Shown piece by piece: positions 1 through 35,826 of a stretch of 64,000 nucleotides of DNA. The translations under genes and the position numbers were made by a program. Position 1 is the stretch's first letter. Each line of letters begins with the position of its first letter. The notes under the pieces were generated by a model. The model saw only the letters and a program-made list of their open reading frames with translations. It did not search any database and had not been told where the DNA came from. Source of the DNA: Lineus longissimus (lineage: Eukaryota; Nemertea; Pilidiophora; Heteronemertea; Lineidae). The stretch spans positions 15,055,449-15,119,448 of the forward strand of contig NC_088314.1 in assembly GCF_910592395.1 (NCBI RefSeq). Reading direction: 5' to 3'.

Positions 1-1385
1 TGAATATTCATTAGTGGTCTTGTCTCAATGAAGGTACATTTCAGGGGTTAACATTTTGAGATTTTTTTCAAACTAATGTACATGACATCCCACAACTCTC
101 CAACAAAGGAAAGTCATATCTGGACATTTTTGGAGAAATGAGAGACATTTCAAAGAGTGGTACAACTGTGCCAAAGCGACGAAAGAGGACAAAATCGACA
201 AAAAGTCATGATTTTGCACCCAACAGCACCAAATTCAAAGACCTGCCCTGGCCAGAATAAGCAAGCTATGGAGCTGAAACTTTAGGATGTGATTTAGGAA
301 TATCTTTGCTGCTTAGGGAACAACTTTCAGAATCAAGGCCTAAGTAGTTTCAAAGAAATTACAAAATGAATGGCAACACAACAAGACTTGTAAAAATGAA
401 ACCGAACTTAGACCGGGGTTAGGTTGACTCTTATTTGGGTCAAATTAAGTTTTTTTCTCATTATTTTAGCTTGTTTTGACCTTAAATCATCAGCAATACA
501 ATATTCTAAATGGATTAGAGTGATTTGAGCACATTCAAATTTTTCACTATATTGACCCAAAATGTAGTGTAAATAGAGACAAGACCACAATTGATTTTTT
601 AAGCCTTTTAGCAGTTAAATTGTCAATGTTTGACCGCGACGCATCAAAGAACGCGTGGTGTTGTGAATCTGAAATTTAGATTATGTTATTCCGGACAGTC
701 GGGCAAGTAAATGGTGAAAAATAAAATGGTGATTGACCACGGAAATTTTTTTTTAATCGACAAATTAGACAGACTTTGATATTTCCACTCTTTTCAGCCA
801 ACTGGCAGAAAAAACTCAAAACACGCCCCCTATTACCAAATTAGCAAAATTCGAAATTAATTTTTTCATCAAATAATTTCTTTATATCTGTAGACTTGCC
901 ACAACAAATATTTTTTCAATACCTCTCCAAATATGTACTTGAGAGTAAAAAACATGCACTCGTCTAATAGATAGGCCTGGACCCTCCAACCTATGAATAT
1001 TCATTAGTGGTCTTGTCTCGTCCAATTCTTCTCCATGGGGGCTGCCATTTTGAAATCATGTGACCCAAAACTGCCAGCTGATTGGCTAGCCTTGCCGCCG
1101 ACTCCACCCAAAGACCTTAATGTCGAACGTCTTTTGTCATCTACATGTAAGTTGCAAAACGACGTCAATGACACAAATATATTATCACATGTCTGACAAT
1201 GAAGGGCGTGTTCAAATTCACAGAGATTCAAACTGTTGCCACCAGCTACTGGACATGGTGGAGGATCCGGCTAACTGTGAGGCTGCCACTGAAGTCTGAT
1301 ATCGACCACCTGCTCAGTATGCATCTTAATAGTCATTTGTTGCAGTTTGATTAAGTTCGAATCATAATGTGGGTATTCGTTGCAG
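1..1385. other. Intron or upstream DNA, no gene recognised
   Basis: This AT-rich stretch precedes the first recognisable phosphatase exon. I see no exon in it; the exon that should carry the PTP KNRY-loop motif and end with the first base of a Tyr codon must lie to the left. A 26-bp sequence beginning TGAATATTCATTAGTGG occurs at 1-26 and again at 994-1019, and 13 bp of it are present inverted at 575-587, so a small repeat element may lie here. Confidence 0.5.
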
Positions 1386-24450
<23,065 letters not shown>

Positions 24451-27400
24451 AAAAAACACCAAGTGTTTTAAATTGACTGAAACTTTGAAGGGCTGGGGAT
24501 AGTTCTGAGATCGCTATGAAGCGGTAAAAGCTACTGAAGTGTTTGAACCGAGCATTGAGCTTGCAGCTATTTTTTGTTAATATTTTCATCTGAAATGAAT
24601 TTGGTAATGCACTGCTGGCTTGTCACCTTCCTGATATTTTATTTCTCGGGTGCATTTGGGATAAATGGTCAATTTGTGTTTTGAACAAACTTGAATCGGA
24701 AGAACTGGAAGAAGGACAATGGAACTGTCAGCTACCTGGATGAGTCCTCACTTGAACCCAGGGTTCGAGAGTTGAGCCTTTAAACGAGCCTCTCTATAAG
24801 GTGCATCAAAAGTTTAAGAAATAACCATGCTCTTGGATACCCTGTGTCTAACAAAGAGTATATAACTGTAATACTCAGCTTAATCAACTTTGAGTTATAT
24901 CTTGTCTTTGCACATGATTTAGTGTTCAGTACGATAGAGCAGCACCAACAATTTTAGCCTCTTGAAAGTTGATTGAAGCTAATATGCTGTCTCATTTTGC
25001 TGAAGTATCTGCTTCGGGCAGTTACGATGTGCTTCTGAAAGTTAATATTTTTTTAAGACAGTTTTTACTGAACTGATGCTATTTGTTAGTTGACCTTGTC
25101 TTTTTTGTGAATTTTGGATAAATGTGCTGGTATTTGAGGTGTGTCAGTGCTTACATTTGTAAGTTACGAATAATACTCAAGTAAGCCCTGAAGTTATGTT
25201 ACTAAATTTAAATCTGCATTTCCATGGCATGTAAGAAACTACACTGATCTCTGGGGAGTTGCAATGTAAACAAATAGTGTCCTTTTATTACGTGTGCAGT
25301 GTATAACTCCATACATAATTGATTGATTGATTCAGTCACATCTTGATTTCTGGTTGCATGTATCAGAAAAAAACTCTGATATGAAATATGAAATGAATAT
25401 ACCAAGACGTACTTTTGTGGTAGTTACAATTATTTCGAAATCCTTTTGATAGTCGGATAATAAGTAGTTTTACTGAAAGAAACTTGGTTGAAATTACTGT
25501 GGAAATGGTGATTGAATATGGTTTGGCAAAGCAAATGTGATGGTACATGTATGTTGCAATGGCTTGCCTTCGGTACTGTTGAAAGCTTTGCCTACATCCC
25601 AAGGACACTGTTAGGAAACCACCATACCTTTTGCCCAAGGGCAGAATAAGGAGGTCTAAGCTGACTGTTGCAGAATGCAGAATTCACCCGCTATCTCGAC
25701 ATGTAGTTGTGAAAGCATTGTTTTGTTGACTTCTCTTAGTGTTTTCCACCAGGAAGTGTGTCAGTTTACACTTTACAGAAATTACAGAACAAAAAACAGA
25801 AATTATAAATCCTTGTGGTTCGCATAGCTCCAATCAAGAAAAACCTAATTGCAATGAAATCCGACCAGTAGTTTGCCCTCCAGAACTCAAAACGTTAGGG
25901 ACAAAGAATATAACAATGGACTGTTGTATCTAATTCTAGCAAATGTGTATGTCTGGTTACGTGTTAAGACATGTTGATACCAAAGAGATGTGTACCATAT
26001 CTATTCTGTTTTTCTCTTCCTCTTAGTACATTTCCCAGCTGTAGTTTAATAAGTGCAGTTTCCCATTGCAAGTCCATCTCATTATGTTAGGGTGCGAGTT
26101 GGTAATGCTAATGTTTGCATCACTTCATGTAGACGCATATGTATATGTTACCTTTGTGTTCATAAGCTGTCAGGTTCCAAGCCTTCAGGGTAATAGGTTT
26201 ACGAAGTTCTAGTCAAGGATAAACTCGAACCAATCACCTTCCCAAACCGTTAAAACATTGGCCAGAATGTTTTTAGCACTACTGTTGGCTGTCATCATTC
26301 AGAATTTAATTAAATTTAAGGCATACTGTCTTGAAATGTCTTTATCTTCACGAAGCCAAAGATCACTATATTGTCTTGGTGTGTTATTTCTTGTCACAAT
26401 TGGAGTTATCACAAGTTATCCTAGAGAAAAAGAATTCACTTTTGAATGTATAATGAGAACAGACAATCCGAACCAGGTTACTTGGAGTGGTTTTTGTGTG
26501 TCATTAAAGGCTTCTTTGCGGTGTCTTTTTCGAAAGGCTCATTTTGCATCAAGGGTTGGGTCTTTTTAAACGTCAATTTCCCAAGTCAAAATTCTGTCTG
26601 TCTCTTCAAATTTTCATTGTATGAAACGGCATTAAAAAATATTGCTTTTTGTTCTACGTGTACATCCTGCAGATGAAACTACATGACTCATTTCTTTCAT
26701 GACATAGTATTATACCTAGTTGGGTACTTGCCTTGTATTCTATATAACTTGTTTCTTTATATTTTGGATGTAAACCTCACTATTTAGCTATTCGTAAAAG
26801 AGGGAGCAGTACTGTCAAAATATTCAGTCAGCAATCATGTTGTAATCTTGCTGACTCGTAGAGTCTACTAAAAGGTACTCTTATTGCGAGACATCCTTGG
26901 TGGTTTGGGATGTATCATCCACACCAAAGGCTGCGGCTTGTTGTGTTTTTTGTACCAGGTGTTAATATATGCAATGCATATGTTGCATAATTATGATTTC
27001 TAGGTAAGATTGTCGCACCCCTGGTGGTCGCGAGGCAATCCAAGTTATGCCTCTTTTGTGCTGACATAAAAGTTCCTTGATCTGTGCAGACCTATAAATT
27101 TGTTGCAGTGACATGCAATCTGCAGCTAGCTTAAATCTGCAGAAAAATTGGTTGTTGTCACAACATGAAACAAACTCAAGTCTGCTTAATCATCGAATGT
27201 GAATCTTGAATGGTAGGCCTATGCCATTCATAATTACTGGTGGTCCAGGAAAAAAGAAATGCAGTTACACCAATAACATGTATTATGCATTCGCATTTGC
27301 TGAAAGTAGGTATTTATAGTATTTGTATATCTGTCTACCCAACGGCAATGCCGAAATTTATATTCCTTATATAATAACACAATTGTAAATTCAAATTCTA

Positions 27401-28136
27401 TGACAAATTTCAAATGTTTAACAAATGGCATTAGGCTTTAATAAGATGTCATCTTGCATGCAGTTTATCATCTCATGCAGACTAGCGAGATTATTTACAA
27501 AATATTGCATGTTGCTGCCAACAAAAATCATTAATCTGCACCTGTCTTTATTCATCATTTATAAAGTGTTTTTTCAATCATGAAATATTTTTTGGTATAT
27601 CATCATCATTGACAGAAACTCATTAGAATCAGTCATAAGAATTGGTCATATATAGTGAGATTATGGCAACAAGTTTTCATGCATACACAATTAAGGAAAT
27701 GTTCTATTTGTGCATATAAATGTGCTTTTTTCACATATTTCACATTTCAAAAATGGACATTGCCAAATTGTGTTCTAGTGTCCAATTCAAGTGTACATGT
27801 TGGTTTTGGAGATGTGTGTGATTTTTTTTACAGCGTCTTGAAGTATGGTTAATTTTCTGGTCAGCAGGGCCGGAATTAGATACTTTCAGACAAGTTTGAA
27901 ATCTAATTTGTTGATGGCATCGATCTAAAAGATTTGCGTTGGATTTTACTAGAAAGATTTTGAACTTGGCAATTGAGCCTCTGCTTGAGCTGAGAAAAGT
28001 ATATTCTTATGAACCTATTTCAACCATTTTCTCTGCATCTATTTGGCTCCCAGCTATGTTTTTTTATTAATTCAGTTTTTACTGTAGAAATGAATTTCGA
28101 TTTGTCGTGCATAAAGAATTTGTGGCTCCTTTTTTT
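24451..28136. other. 3' UTR / intergenic, no gene recognised
   Basis: AT-rich DNA follows the PTP stop codon. Short open frames here have no recognisable motif or biased composition. The polyadenylation site of the PTP gene could not be fixed. Confidence 0.5.
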
Positions 28137-28768
28137 GCTCACCGTAGGGGAGTCTATACAATATCCCATTGTCCACTGTCGTCGTCCATATCTTGTTTCA
28201 AAAACAGTGGCACGTTTCTTAGCCTCTAGGGCTATGAACTTAAAACTTTGTACACAGGACCCCCCCCCCCTGGTCAAATGACCTCAGACAGTGAATGTTG
28301 GTCTGATCTGATTCTTTACTTGGCCACCAGGGGGCCAAAAGTCAAAACCTAAAAAGTGTGATATCTCGCGTATGTTTTCCAGAAAATTTCATGGCTGGTT
28401 CTCCTAGCAAGGATACACCACATTATACAGGTTTTTGTTTTGACCTACTTTTCAAGTTCACAGAGCCCAAATTGTCAGTGGCACGTTTCTTAACCGCTAA
28501 AGCTAACAACTTGAAACTTGGTACACAGGACCCTCTAGGTCAGATAACCCCCGACACTGAATTTCGGTCTATCATGGGTACATGTACATCTAACCACCAC
28601 ATACATTATTATATGTCACATGGGTTTTTAATTTGACTTACTTTTCTTGGTCACAGGTCAAATGTCATACAATTTCCATTATATTATAGCATGTTTCTTA
28701 AACCAGCATTGAATCTTAACCACCAAATATCTATACAGTGAGCACAATGGCCCCTGGCCTTTTCATTT
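28137..28768 (+). repeat. Dispersed repeat, family 'AGCTCACCT', copy 3
   Basis: It starts GCTCACCGTAGGGGAG, has GTCGTCGTCC shortly after, contains two TTTTGATTTGACC-like modules with GGCACGTTTCTTA and GGCCACCAGGGGGCCAAAAG, and ends GTGAGCACAATGGCCCCTGG. Its internal modules match copy 2 (7081-8235). Confidence 0.65.
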
Positions 28769-31700
28769 ATTCCTGAAAGATACATTTTACATTGTGAAGT
28801 GGAGTCATGGTTTATTTGCGGTAAACATGGGTTGAGTTAGTTAAAAATCAAATGCATGAGGCAGTTATTGCAATACACTGCTACGACACAATTAATCAAT
28901 GAATTTGTCATCTGTAACATTAATCAACCTTGTTGATTATAAGCTGCTGCCGTCTGTCTCTCGTTCCAATTTCCTGCTGACCATGAGTTTTGAGTTGGTT
29001 TTCTCAGACTGTATAAACTTGATTCCCTGTACCTGTACATTGATAAATGACTGTTGTCTGCTTCTGCTTTGCTATCATTGGTGCATTAAAACTCATCTTG
29101 GACAGAATAGAAATTTGTTCAACACTTTGGGTGCCAGCTATGCAGGTCTACGTCTATCTGTGCCCAGTGACGTACGTCTACATCGTCGAACATGGGAGTC
29201 CCGTCGACTGGGCTATTTCCTTTTTGGAATGATGTTAACTACACACACTCCATCTGACGGGCTGGCCATAAATTGAAGCAGTTTTGCTGCTTTTGCCCTC
29301 TGTTCAGTGTTGCGTCTTGGGGAGGGGCAGGGTGATCTGGGGGTGGGAAAAAGGCTTTCTGATGAAAATCGACCCTTTTTAACTTTAAACTCTGAAATTA
29401 TGATTTGAGGCATATGTAAAGTGTTTGTCTCAGTTGGGTTATGTTCTTGGAGAATCTAATGCAGAAAACTTCAGGTAATTATTTCTTATGGAATCGTTTT
29501 TAGTGGGTGGCGGAAAGTGGTAAAATGCGGGCACTTTAGAGGATGTGTATTCAAAAGTTCTGGGCACCCAAGGTGTTAACAAGACAAAGATTTTTTTATA
29601 ATTTCACAAAACCTTGGTTTGAACATTTTTACACAATTACTTACTACATGACAGCTCCGTATTCCAGAGTCGCATGGGATAAGACTGTGCAAAAAACAGT
29701 CCATATATCGCAATTTCACCAGCAAACAGGTGTTGACCTGTCAATGAACAATAATTGGTCCTGGCGAAATCATGAAATGCTACATATTGATAAGGCTTGT
29801 CGCCTTATCAGTGTGTAGTATGGAAAAAAGATTTGCAAATCCATGTTGCTATCGACTTGGGCTTTAATTTGATAAATGGCAATGGCACCTGTTGTGAGTC
29901 CCTGTGAGTGCCGCTGCAACAACTGGAAATCGTTGACTTACTGCAAGAAATTCTAGATTTTAAGGAGATCACAATTTTTTTACATGGCCAGTTCATTGTA
30001 AACAGTCAGGATTTCAAGGTATGATTTTGATGTATGAAATAAAGCTATATTTTGCTCATTATTGAATGTCTGAAACAAAAGAGCTTTAGTTTTGAGGTTA
30101 AACAATGTAATATATGAATTCAATATTGAATACAGAAAATTTAACTGTTTCACATGTTTCAGTTGGAATGAGGTCAAGTTTTGTTCAAAAGATCACATAT
30201 CGATTAGATTAACACTTTCACGGCCCGACATATTTTGGCTACAAGACGTCCAGGGCCACATTTAAAGTATTTATTTGCCGTGCCAGTTCTCACATAAGCA
30301 GCAACTAGACTGTTAGTTTCGCAGGTAAAATCTGGGTAATTTATGGTAAAATCTTGGTAATTTCAAGCAATCTCCACTCGTAAAGATACTGTGGCACTTG
30401 TTGCAGGTGATTAAAATAGCCATATTAAGCAAATTTCGGTGCATGAAATCTTACATAAATAAAGAGAATTAAGCTTCAATAATTGTCATCTAATCGACCA
30501 TTTTAGCATTGGTGGTGTTTTGCCCCCTAATTCAACCCCTTTGATGATAAATAGTTCTAGTAAAGTTATATATACCCCTGAATTTTTGTTGCATAAGCAT
30601 TAACATTTCTTTAAATATCGGCTTTTTCAAGTAGCCTATATAAAGAATTTCACCCACTGTTGTTTGGGGTACCAGGGGAAAAATTGATTCTGCTGAATTT
30701 CACCCATAACCCTTCTTCAGAATTACTTAAGATTACTTCTGAAATGTGTATGATAGGTTGGAAAGTTGCAAGTTAAAAATGAAATTGCAACAATCCGTTT
30801 CTTTGCCAAGTTATGCAGAGCTGTGCTTATTTGTACACTTTGGGTGTAAAATGTACACTTTTGGTGGCGTTTTAGTGATTCTATAAATCATGTACTCTAC
30901 AATTTTATTGGATTATCTCTGAAAAACAAGCAATATCTTGAAAAATAACCAAGTTGTACACCTTTTGTTGCAGTTTTTAAAACACGTTTTATGTCCAACA
31001 TTGGGTACTTGTGAACCTGTTGAGTTTATATCTTCATAGAAGACAACATACATGTAGCAGTAGAAGTAGAAGTTTGCTGTGGACATATCTGTGGTTCTCA
31101 GTTAGAATTACCAATAGATGTGTTTCTTCTTGTACCAGGTTATGGTCACTCATAAACAGTCTAAGAACGCCTAACGACGCCTAATGGGGGTAATGAAAGT
31201 GTATTACATCCCATCATCTTGTTTTATTGGTGCTATACTTAAATGTACTTTTTGCATTTTGCAGAATTTAGGAAAATTAGGCCCCTGTTCAAAGTTTGTT
31301 TCATGTTCTGTAGTTTGGTGTTGATTATTCTCAGTTTTAAATGCTCAAACTCCCCTTTACTGCCAGTGTATTTCTTACCTTGTATGTAGGGCTTGTTGAA
31401 GAAGATACTTTTAATATTTGAACACTAGTGCATCAAGTTTACTATTGGAGCCAGTAAAATAGACTTGCCAGGCTGTATCGTGACATAACAAATTGTGGGA
31501 TAAGAGGAATCAATGGTGAGAAGTACTTTCAGCCGATACAATTTCTTACACCAAGAGTATAGGCAAGTCTTCTCTGGCCTAATAGGTCAAATTGATTTGA
31601 CAAACTAGTTTGTTTTCCAACAGAAACAATTGACCACTTTAGTGAAAAAACGCACAAGTTACATTTGGAATGTTTTTTATGTTCTTCAGATATACTGTCC

Positions 31701-31892
31701 AAAATCAAAATTTGATTTTCCTGCATTAGGATGTTCTTAACCCTTTTGATGCCAGTCAGGTTTGAGCTGAATTCCACCAGGCCACATATGGGCGAATTTA
31801 TCTGCCTGCTCCTCGGCCATTGGATGTAGATTCTGCTGCTTTTAGGCCAGAGAGGTATTGACATGATATAACAAGAATATTATAACATTTAA
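28769..31892. other. Intergenic, possible further TTAA element
   Basis: No gene was recognised. TTAACACTTTCACGGCCCG at about 30210 and ATGAAAGTGTATTA at about 31193 are loosely inverted and could be the ends of another TTAA-type element of about 1 kb. Another TTAACCCTTTTGATGCC start lies at 31737 without a partner. Confidence 0.35.
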
Positions 31893-32138
31893 CCCTTTCG
31901 CTGTTAGGCATAATTACACCGCCATTGCTGAGCCCCGAACGACCAGCCGCCATGATTCTATCGTCTGCTGTGACGTCATCCACGAGGTGGGAAACCCTGA
32001 TAACCTATTCTGTCAAGCAGATTAGTTTCGTTGCATAAATGTAGATGGCAGAGCGATCAGTCTTCTGCTAAAGCTTTATTTGGGGACGGTCTGAAACTGC
32101 TGAATTTTGGTGGTCTTGGCAATCACGCATCGAAAGGG
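31893..32138. mobile_element. piggyBac-like MITE, copy 3 (246 bp)
   Basis: TTAA at 31889-31892 and 32139-32142 flank an element starting CCCTTTCGCTGTTAGGC and ending CATCGAAAGGG. The ends match copies 1 and 2, while the interior is shorter and unrelated by eye. Confidence 0.6.
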
Positions 32139-32284
32139 TTAATGCAAGTTCATATATTAAATTTAAACCTCGGGAAGAAAAATTTTTTAAATTTTACATG
32201 GACGAAGAATTGACAGATGTCATTACTTGCTGAGTGCAGTCATGGCCGAACCCCTAGCATGTTAATAGAATCAGTTGCAAGTGT

Positions 32285-32475
32285 GGTTTATCTAAATATA
32301 GTCGAATGACACTCTGGCAGAGGCGTAGTGGGAATAGTCCTGCGTTGAGGTCTCTGCAGTCTTTAAATGTATATTGTGTAAAAACTTGGATGTAAATGTA
32401 TGATCTGTTTTGTAAATTTGTGTCGTATGTGGCAGGGCTGGACATAAGAAATAAAGAAACAAAGAAACATTTGGG
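32285..32475 (+). repeat. Possible 3' tail of a non-LTR element
   Basis: The segment ends in GAAATAAAGAAACAAAGAAAC, a short A-rich tandem tail of the kind that closes RTE/CR1-type LINEs and SINEs. A degenerate frame upstream (LRSLQSLNVYCVKTW) resembles the usual C-terminus of LINE reverse transcriptases. Evidence is weak. Confidence 0.3.
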
Positions 32476-33889
32476 GCATGAGGCCAAACAAAGGACCATT
32501 TATAGGCAGATGGTCTCAATGCCTTAGCTTTTGTCTAGCCCTGATGTTGTGAATGTGACCCTGTTAAGGTGACAGTTGCAAAAAATAGAAAATTGAGATT
32601 CAAGTGTACATTTTTTTACTTTGAACGAATGACCTGCTGAATATATTATGTACGTGCATATTTACTTCTGTTTATGAGCATGATTTTTATTGTGTCAGTC
32701 ATATAAGGCGTATAGACCTTAGCATTGTATTGGTACATGAAACGAACATGAAACAAATCAAAATAATTTCATGCAGTATATTTACATGCAACATAGTATA
32801 TATAACGCTTAAATCTCATTTTCTTTTTTTCGGACACACAATAATTGCAAATCTATAGCTGGAGATTATATTTTGATAAACAGCCGCCATGGCCGAAGTG
32901 CAGTATACCCTAATTGATTGAAAGAGTGAACCTAAAGACAGTGGTTCTGCATACTATCCCAAATAGTCAGCTCACTGTCTTGTGAAATCTAATTGATATC
33001 AACTCAATTGTAATATTAATAATGTTTTTAAATCCAACGTTAATTGGAATTTGGAGTGGAAAATACATATTGTACACCACTTTTATAATGTGCGTGGCTA
33101 GGAAATTGGCAAGTGCTCTCATAGAGGATGACTTCTCTGGGTGTTAGATGTGAAATTTTCTCATCTCTGTGCAGATTCCTGGTCATCTTTGGTTGTGTGA
33201 TTACTGTTGTCAATAGTGGTGTTTTTTTACAGTATGTGTAGGTGCAAAGCACAGTTTCGAGTACTATGGGCAGACTTTAAGGGATTCCTCACTTTTGTCG
33301 ATTTCTTTGATTTTCTGTTATGCCTTTCTGAAAATGTGGCGCAGAGGTTTATAGAAGTACAGTGTACAATATTCATAAGTACAATGTACCCTTATCAATT
33401 ATCATTAATATTTTGGCCAATGTGCCTCATAATATTTAGAACATCTCTTATTTATAAGTTGTCCTATTTTCAATTGTGGATTGCAGTATTGTAATAATAC
33501 ACCTCACAATCTTCATTTAGGTACTTCCCCAGCAGGTAATAAATGCCAGTGAAATGTGGAAGAGTGAGAAATCCCTTCAAGTGAGCTCTATAACTCTATG
33601 TTGGCACTGAACACATCAATATGTTAAAAGAATGGATTTTTCAAATAACCAGTCTTTGTTTGATGGGGAAGATTTATTTTTCATTTTTATCATGAAACCT
33701 TTTGTATGATCAACCAAGTAATATTATTTGTACATAATTATTCAATGTGGAACCTGTATAAATCATGTAATGTGACCTACATCAAAGTTTTCTCTTTTCT
33801 TATTACATCTTGTTTATGCTGAACCGGTTTAAACCACTGGGCCGAATTTGGCACTCTCAGTGTTTCGGCCCTGAATGTCTAGGCACACA
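32476..33889. other. Intergenic, no feature recognised
   Basis: AT-rich DNA up to the first relic of U2 repeat spacer. From about 33839 short direct and inverted pieces of spacer-like sequence (GGGCCGAATTTGGCACTC and TCGGCCCTGAATGTC) appear. Confidence 0.45.
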
Positions 33890-34256
33890 TGACCTCCCTG
33901 GTGACAGGAAGCCCCTGTGATGACATCACCTGGCGACAGTGACATCAGTGAGGGCTCAAACTGGCCGTGCTCGACGTTCAGGGCCGAATTTGGCACTCGA
34001 ACAGGGCACCCACCAGTCGAAAGAGCAACGCCAGGCCTGCATGAAATGCGTGTGAAAAGGTGGGCACGCTTGGAATAGTTCTCCGTCGGTTGCCGTTGGA
34101 AGATTCGCTTCGAAATAACTTGCTCACCGCCTCGATTGGCTTGTGTCATTCCACGACGTGTTTGCGACCTACATGCAGACCCCTAATCGGACGGACTCAC
34201 CTCGAACTCCCAGAGCCCGCGAAGCCACTCACATGCCCAGAACAGCTTGGCCATTT
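33890..34256 (+). repeat. Decayed U2 repeat spacer fragment
   Basis: It matches the spacer of the U2 monomers (as at 45400-45817) from ACCTCCCTGGTGACRGGAAG through GACAGTGACRTCAGTGAGGG, AATAGTTCTCCGTCGGTTGC and CAGAACAGCTTGGCCA. There is a deletion of about 30 bp, the poly-G tract is lost, and substitutions are often CpG decay. It marks the left, degenerating edge of the U2 locus. Confidence 0.9.
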
Positions 34257-35031
34257 CTATAATACAAAGGGTGAGTACGTACAATATGATTTTAATACTC
34301 ATTTTGATTTTAACAATGTTTGAAGGGTTTTGCAGATGTAGCCTGATTCTTCCCTGGTGAGGTACGCTGTTGTCGTGATGGCACTACCAAGTGGGGCTTT
34401 TTCGAAACCTGTTTGTAATGGTGACCTTGACTGTTGAGTCATCTGGCCTTTTTCAACCCTCTCGTTGCCCCTCTTGACAATGTCACCATGCTGCCCAGCG
34501 CTCTCCTCGGGGATCGTCGATCTACAACCTGCAAAGCCCTTCAAAATTATGTCTACCCTAGGTGGTGAATTATTTACATCTATACTAAGTGGCGTTGACA
34601 AGTCCCTCACTTCCCCTTCTACACTCTCTTTCGCTTCTCTCAGTCTTTTTTCCACCTCGGACGGCGTGTCCCATACGGACTCGTTTACATTCTTTCTTCC
34701 CTTCGCTACTATCCATTCTGATTCCCTTTCCTCCTGTTCACTCTCGTTTTCCTCCTCACTGCCTTCGTTCCCCTTCGCGCCTTCCTCCATTCTCCTTTTC
34801 TCCTCCTCCGTCTCTCTCGTTATGTCACCTTCCTCCTTCTCTCCTTCCTTCACTATTCCTCGCATACTCCCTCAACATTTCCCTTCTCACTTCTTTCACC
34901 ACCCCATACCTTTGCAACGCCCCCTTCACCCATTCTATTTTACCCCCCCCCCCCCCCCCCGGATAATTATGGACTTTTACATAACTACTGGTGTGATACT
35001 TTTTGATCTCGAAATCCCGGGTTTTCTCTAG
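34257..35031 (-). pseudogene. Inverted LINE-A fragment (ORF1 C-half and ORF1-ORF2 junction)
   Basis: On the minus strand it runs from a sequence equal to the middle of LINE-A ORF1 (LEKTRDFE, YHTSSYVKVHNYPG) through SVWDTPSEVEKRLREAKESV and ILKGFAG to the ORF1 end, the short spacer and the ATG region of ORF2, where it breaks into the U2 spacer. A C-run at about 34947-34965 replaces part of the ORF1 frame. It keeps an open frame of 188 codons (34299-34865), but the gene is broken. It gives the uninterrupted spacer against which the MITE at 39275 can be recognised. Confidence 0.8.
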
Positions 35032-35460
35032 CCAGCGCCAGTTAGGGTAGAACACAACGAGAACACAAAGTTGCGTTGGATTGGATATCGGTGTTGCTTT
35101 GTCGTTGTGTTCTACCCTAACTGGCGTGGTGGCAGCGGTTCCTTCGAACCCAAAAACCGTGCCTACGAGTGAACGATACTCTAACGGCGGTAGGACAATC
35201 GCAAAACACGGCACAGTGCTAACGTGCACCGTATCTTCACCGGATTCGTACATATCAAGTGATCCGAATTTCCAATTCCATCATGCAACGCGCGCCGAAA
35301 CAGTGGTGCTTGACCAAAAACGAGACGATAAGTTCGTTCGAGAACTGGAAACAGAACTTAGTGTACACCCTATCCCACTGCTGCCACCACGCCAGTTAGG
35401 GTAGAACACAACGACAAAGCAACACCGATATCCAATCCAACGCAACTTTAATGTGAGACA
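35032..35460. repeat. Nested inverted repeats, unknown element
   Basis: A 24-bp arm (starting GCCAGTTAGGGTAGAAC) at about 35038 is inverted at about 35102-35125, and a longer stretch of about 65 bp around 35065-35135 is inverted again at about 35380-35450. The junction ACTGGCGTGGTGGCAGCGG resembles an LTR end followed by a tRNA-primer site, but no LTR retrotransposon genes are near. Confidence 0.5.
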
Positions 35461-35826
35461 AAATAAGCACACGACCAACCAGTCGTAGGGCTGAACTTAG
35501 AGTGGCCTAACATACATACATGTACATGCATACACAAATAGTATTAGGGCAATTACAACAATACATAAAAGGGTGTTATTAACAACAATACCACAATTAC
35601 TGGCGCAGTCCTTCTCCGTTTACTTCTAAAGATATTGGTACTTCGTTCATTTTGGATCAGCTTTGTTAAATCTAACACTGAAATGTCCTGGACTCATCGT
35701 TAAAACTGTCTTTATGCTTTCCACAGCGGGAATATCTTAAAATACAGTCTTTCTAAATACTATAAATATTACGGGAAAGCTAACCCCGGGACGACAGGTT
35801 ATATATTGTGACATTGTATAAGGGGC
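35461..35826. other. Probable 5' UTR of LINE-B relic
   Basis: This DNA directly precedes the LINE-B ORF1 pseudogene. No other feature was recognised. Confidence 0.35.

Noticed and set aside
26258-26676. Possible small membrane protein (frame of 103 codons)
   Set aside because: A hydrophobic start only; no further support such as splice sites, homologous motif or codon bias.
34465-35031. Plus-strand Ser/Pro-rich frame of 188 codons
   Set aside because: It is the complement of the inverted LINE-A ORF1 fragment, which carries the recognisable protein on the minus strand.
35100-35140. LTR retrotransposon primer-binding site
   Set aside because: Only a short resemblance; no gag-pol or paired LTRs in the window, so it is not annotated as such.
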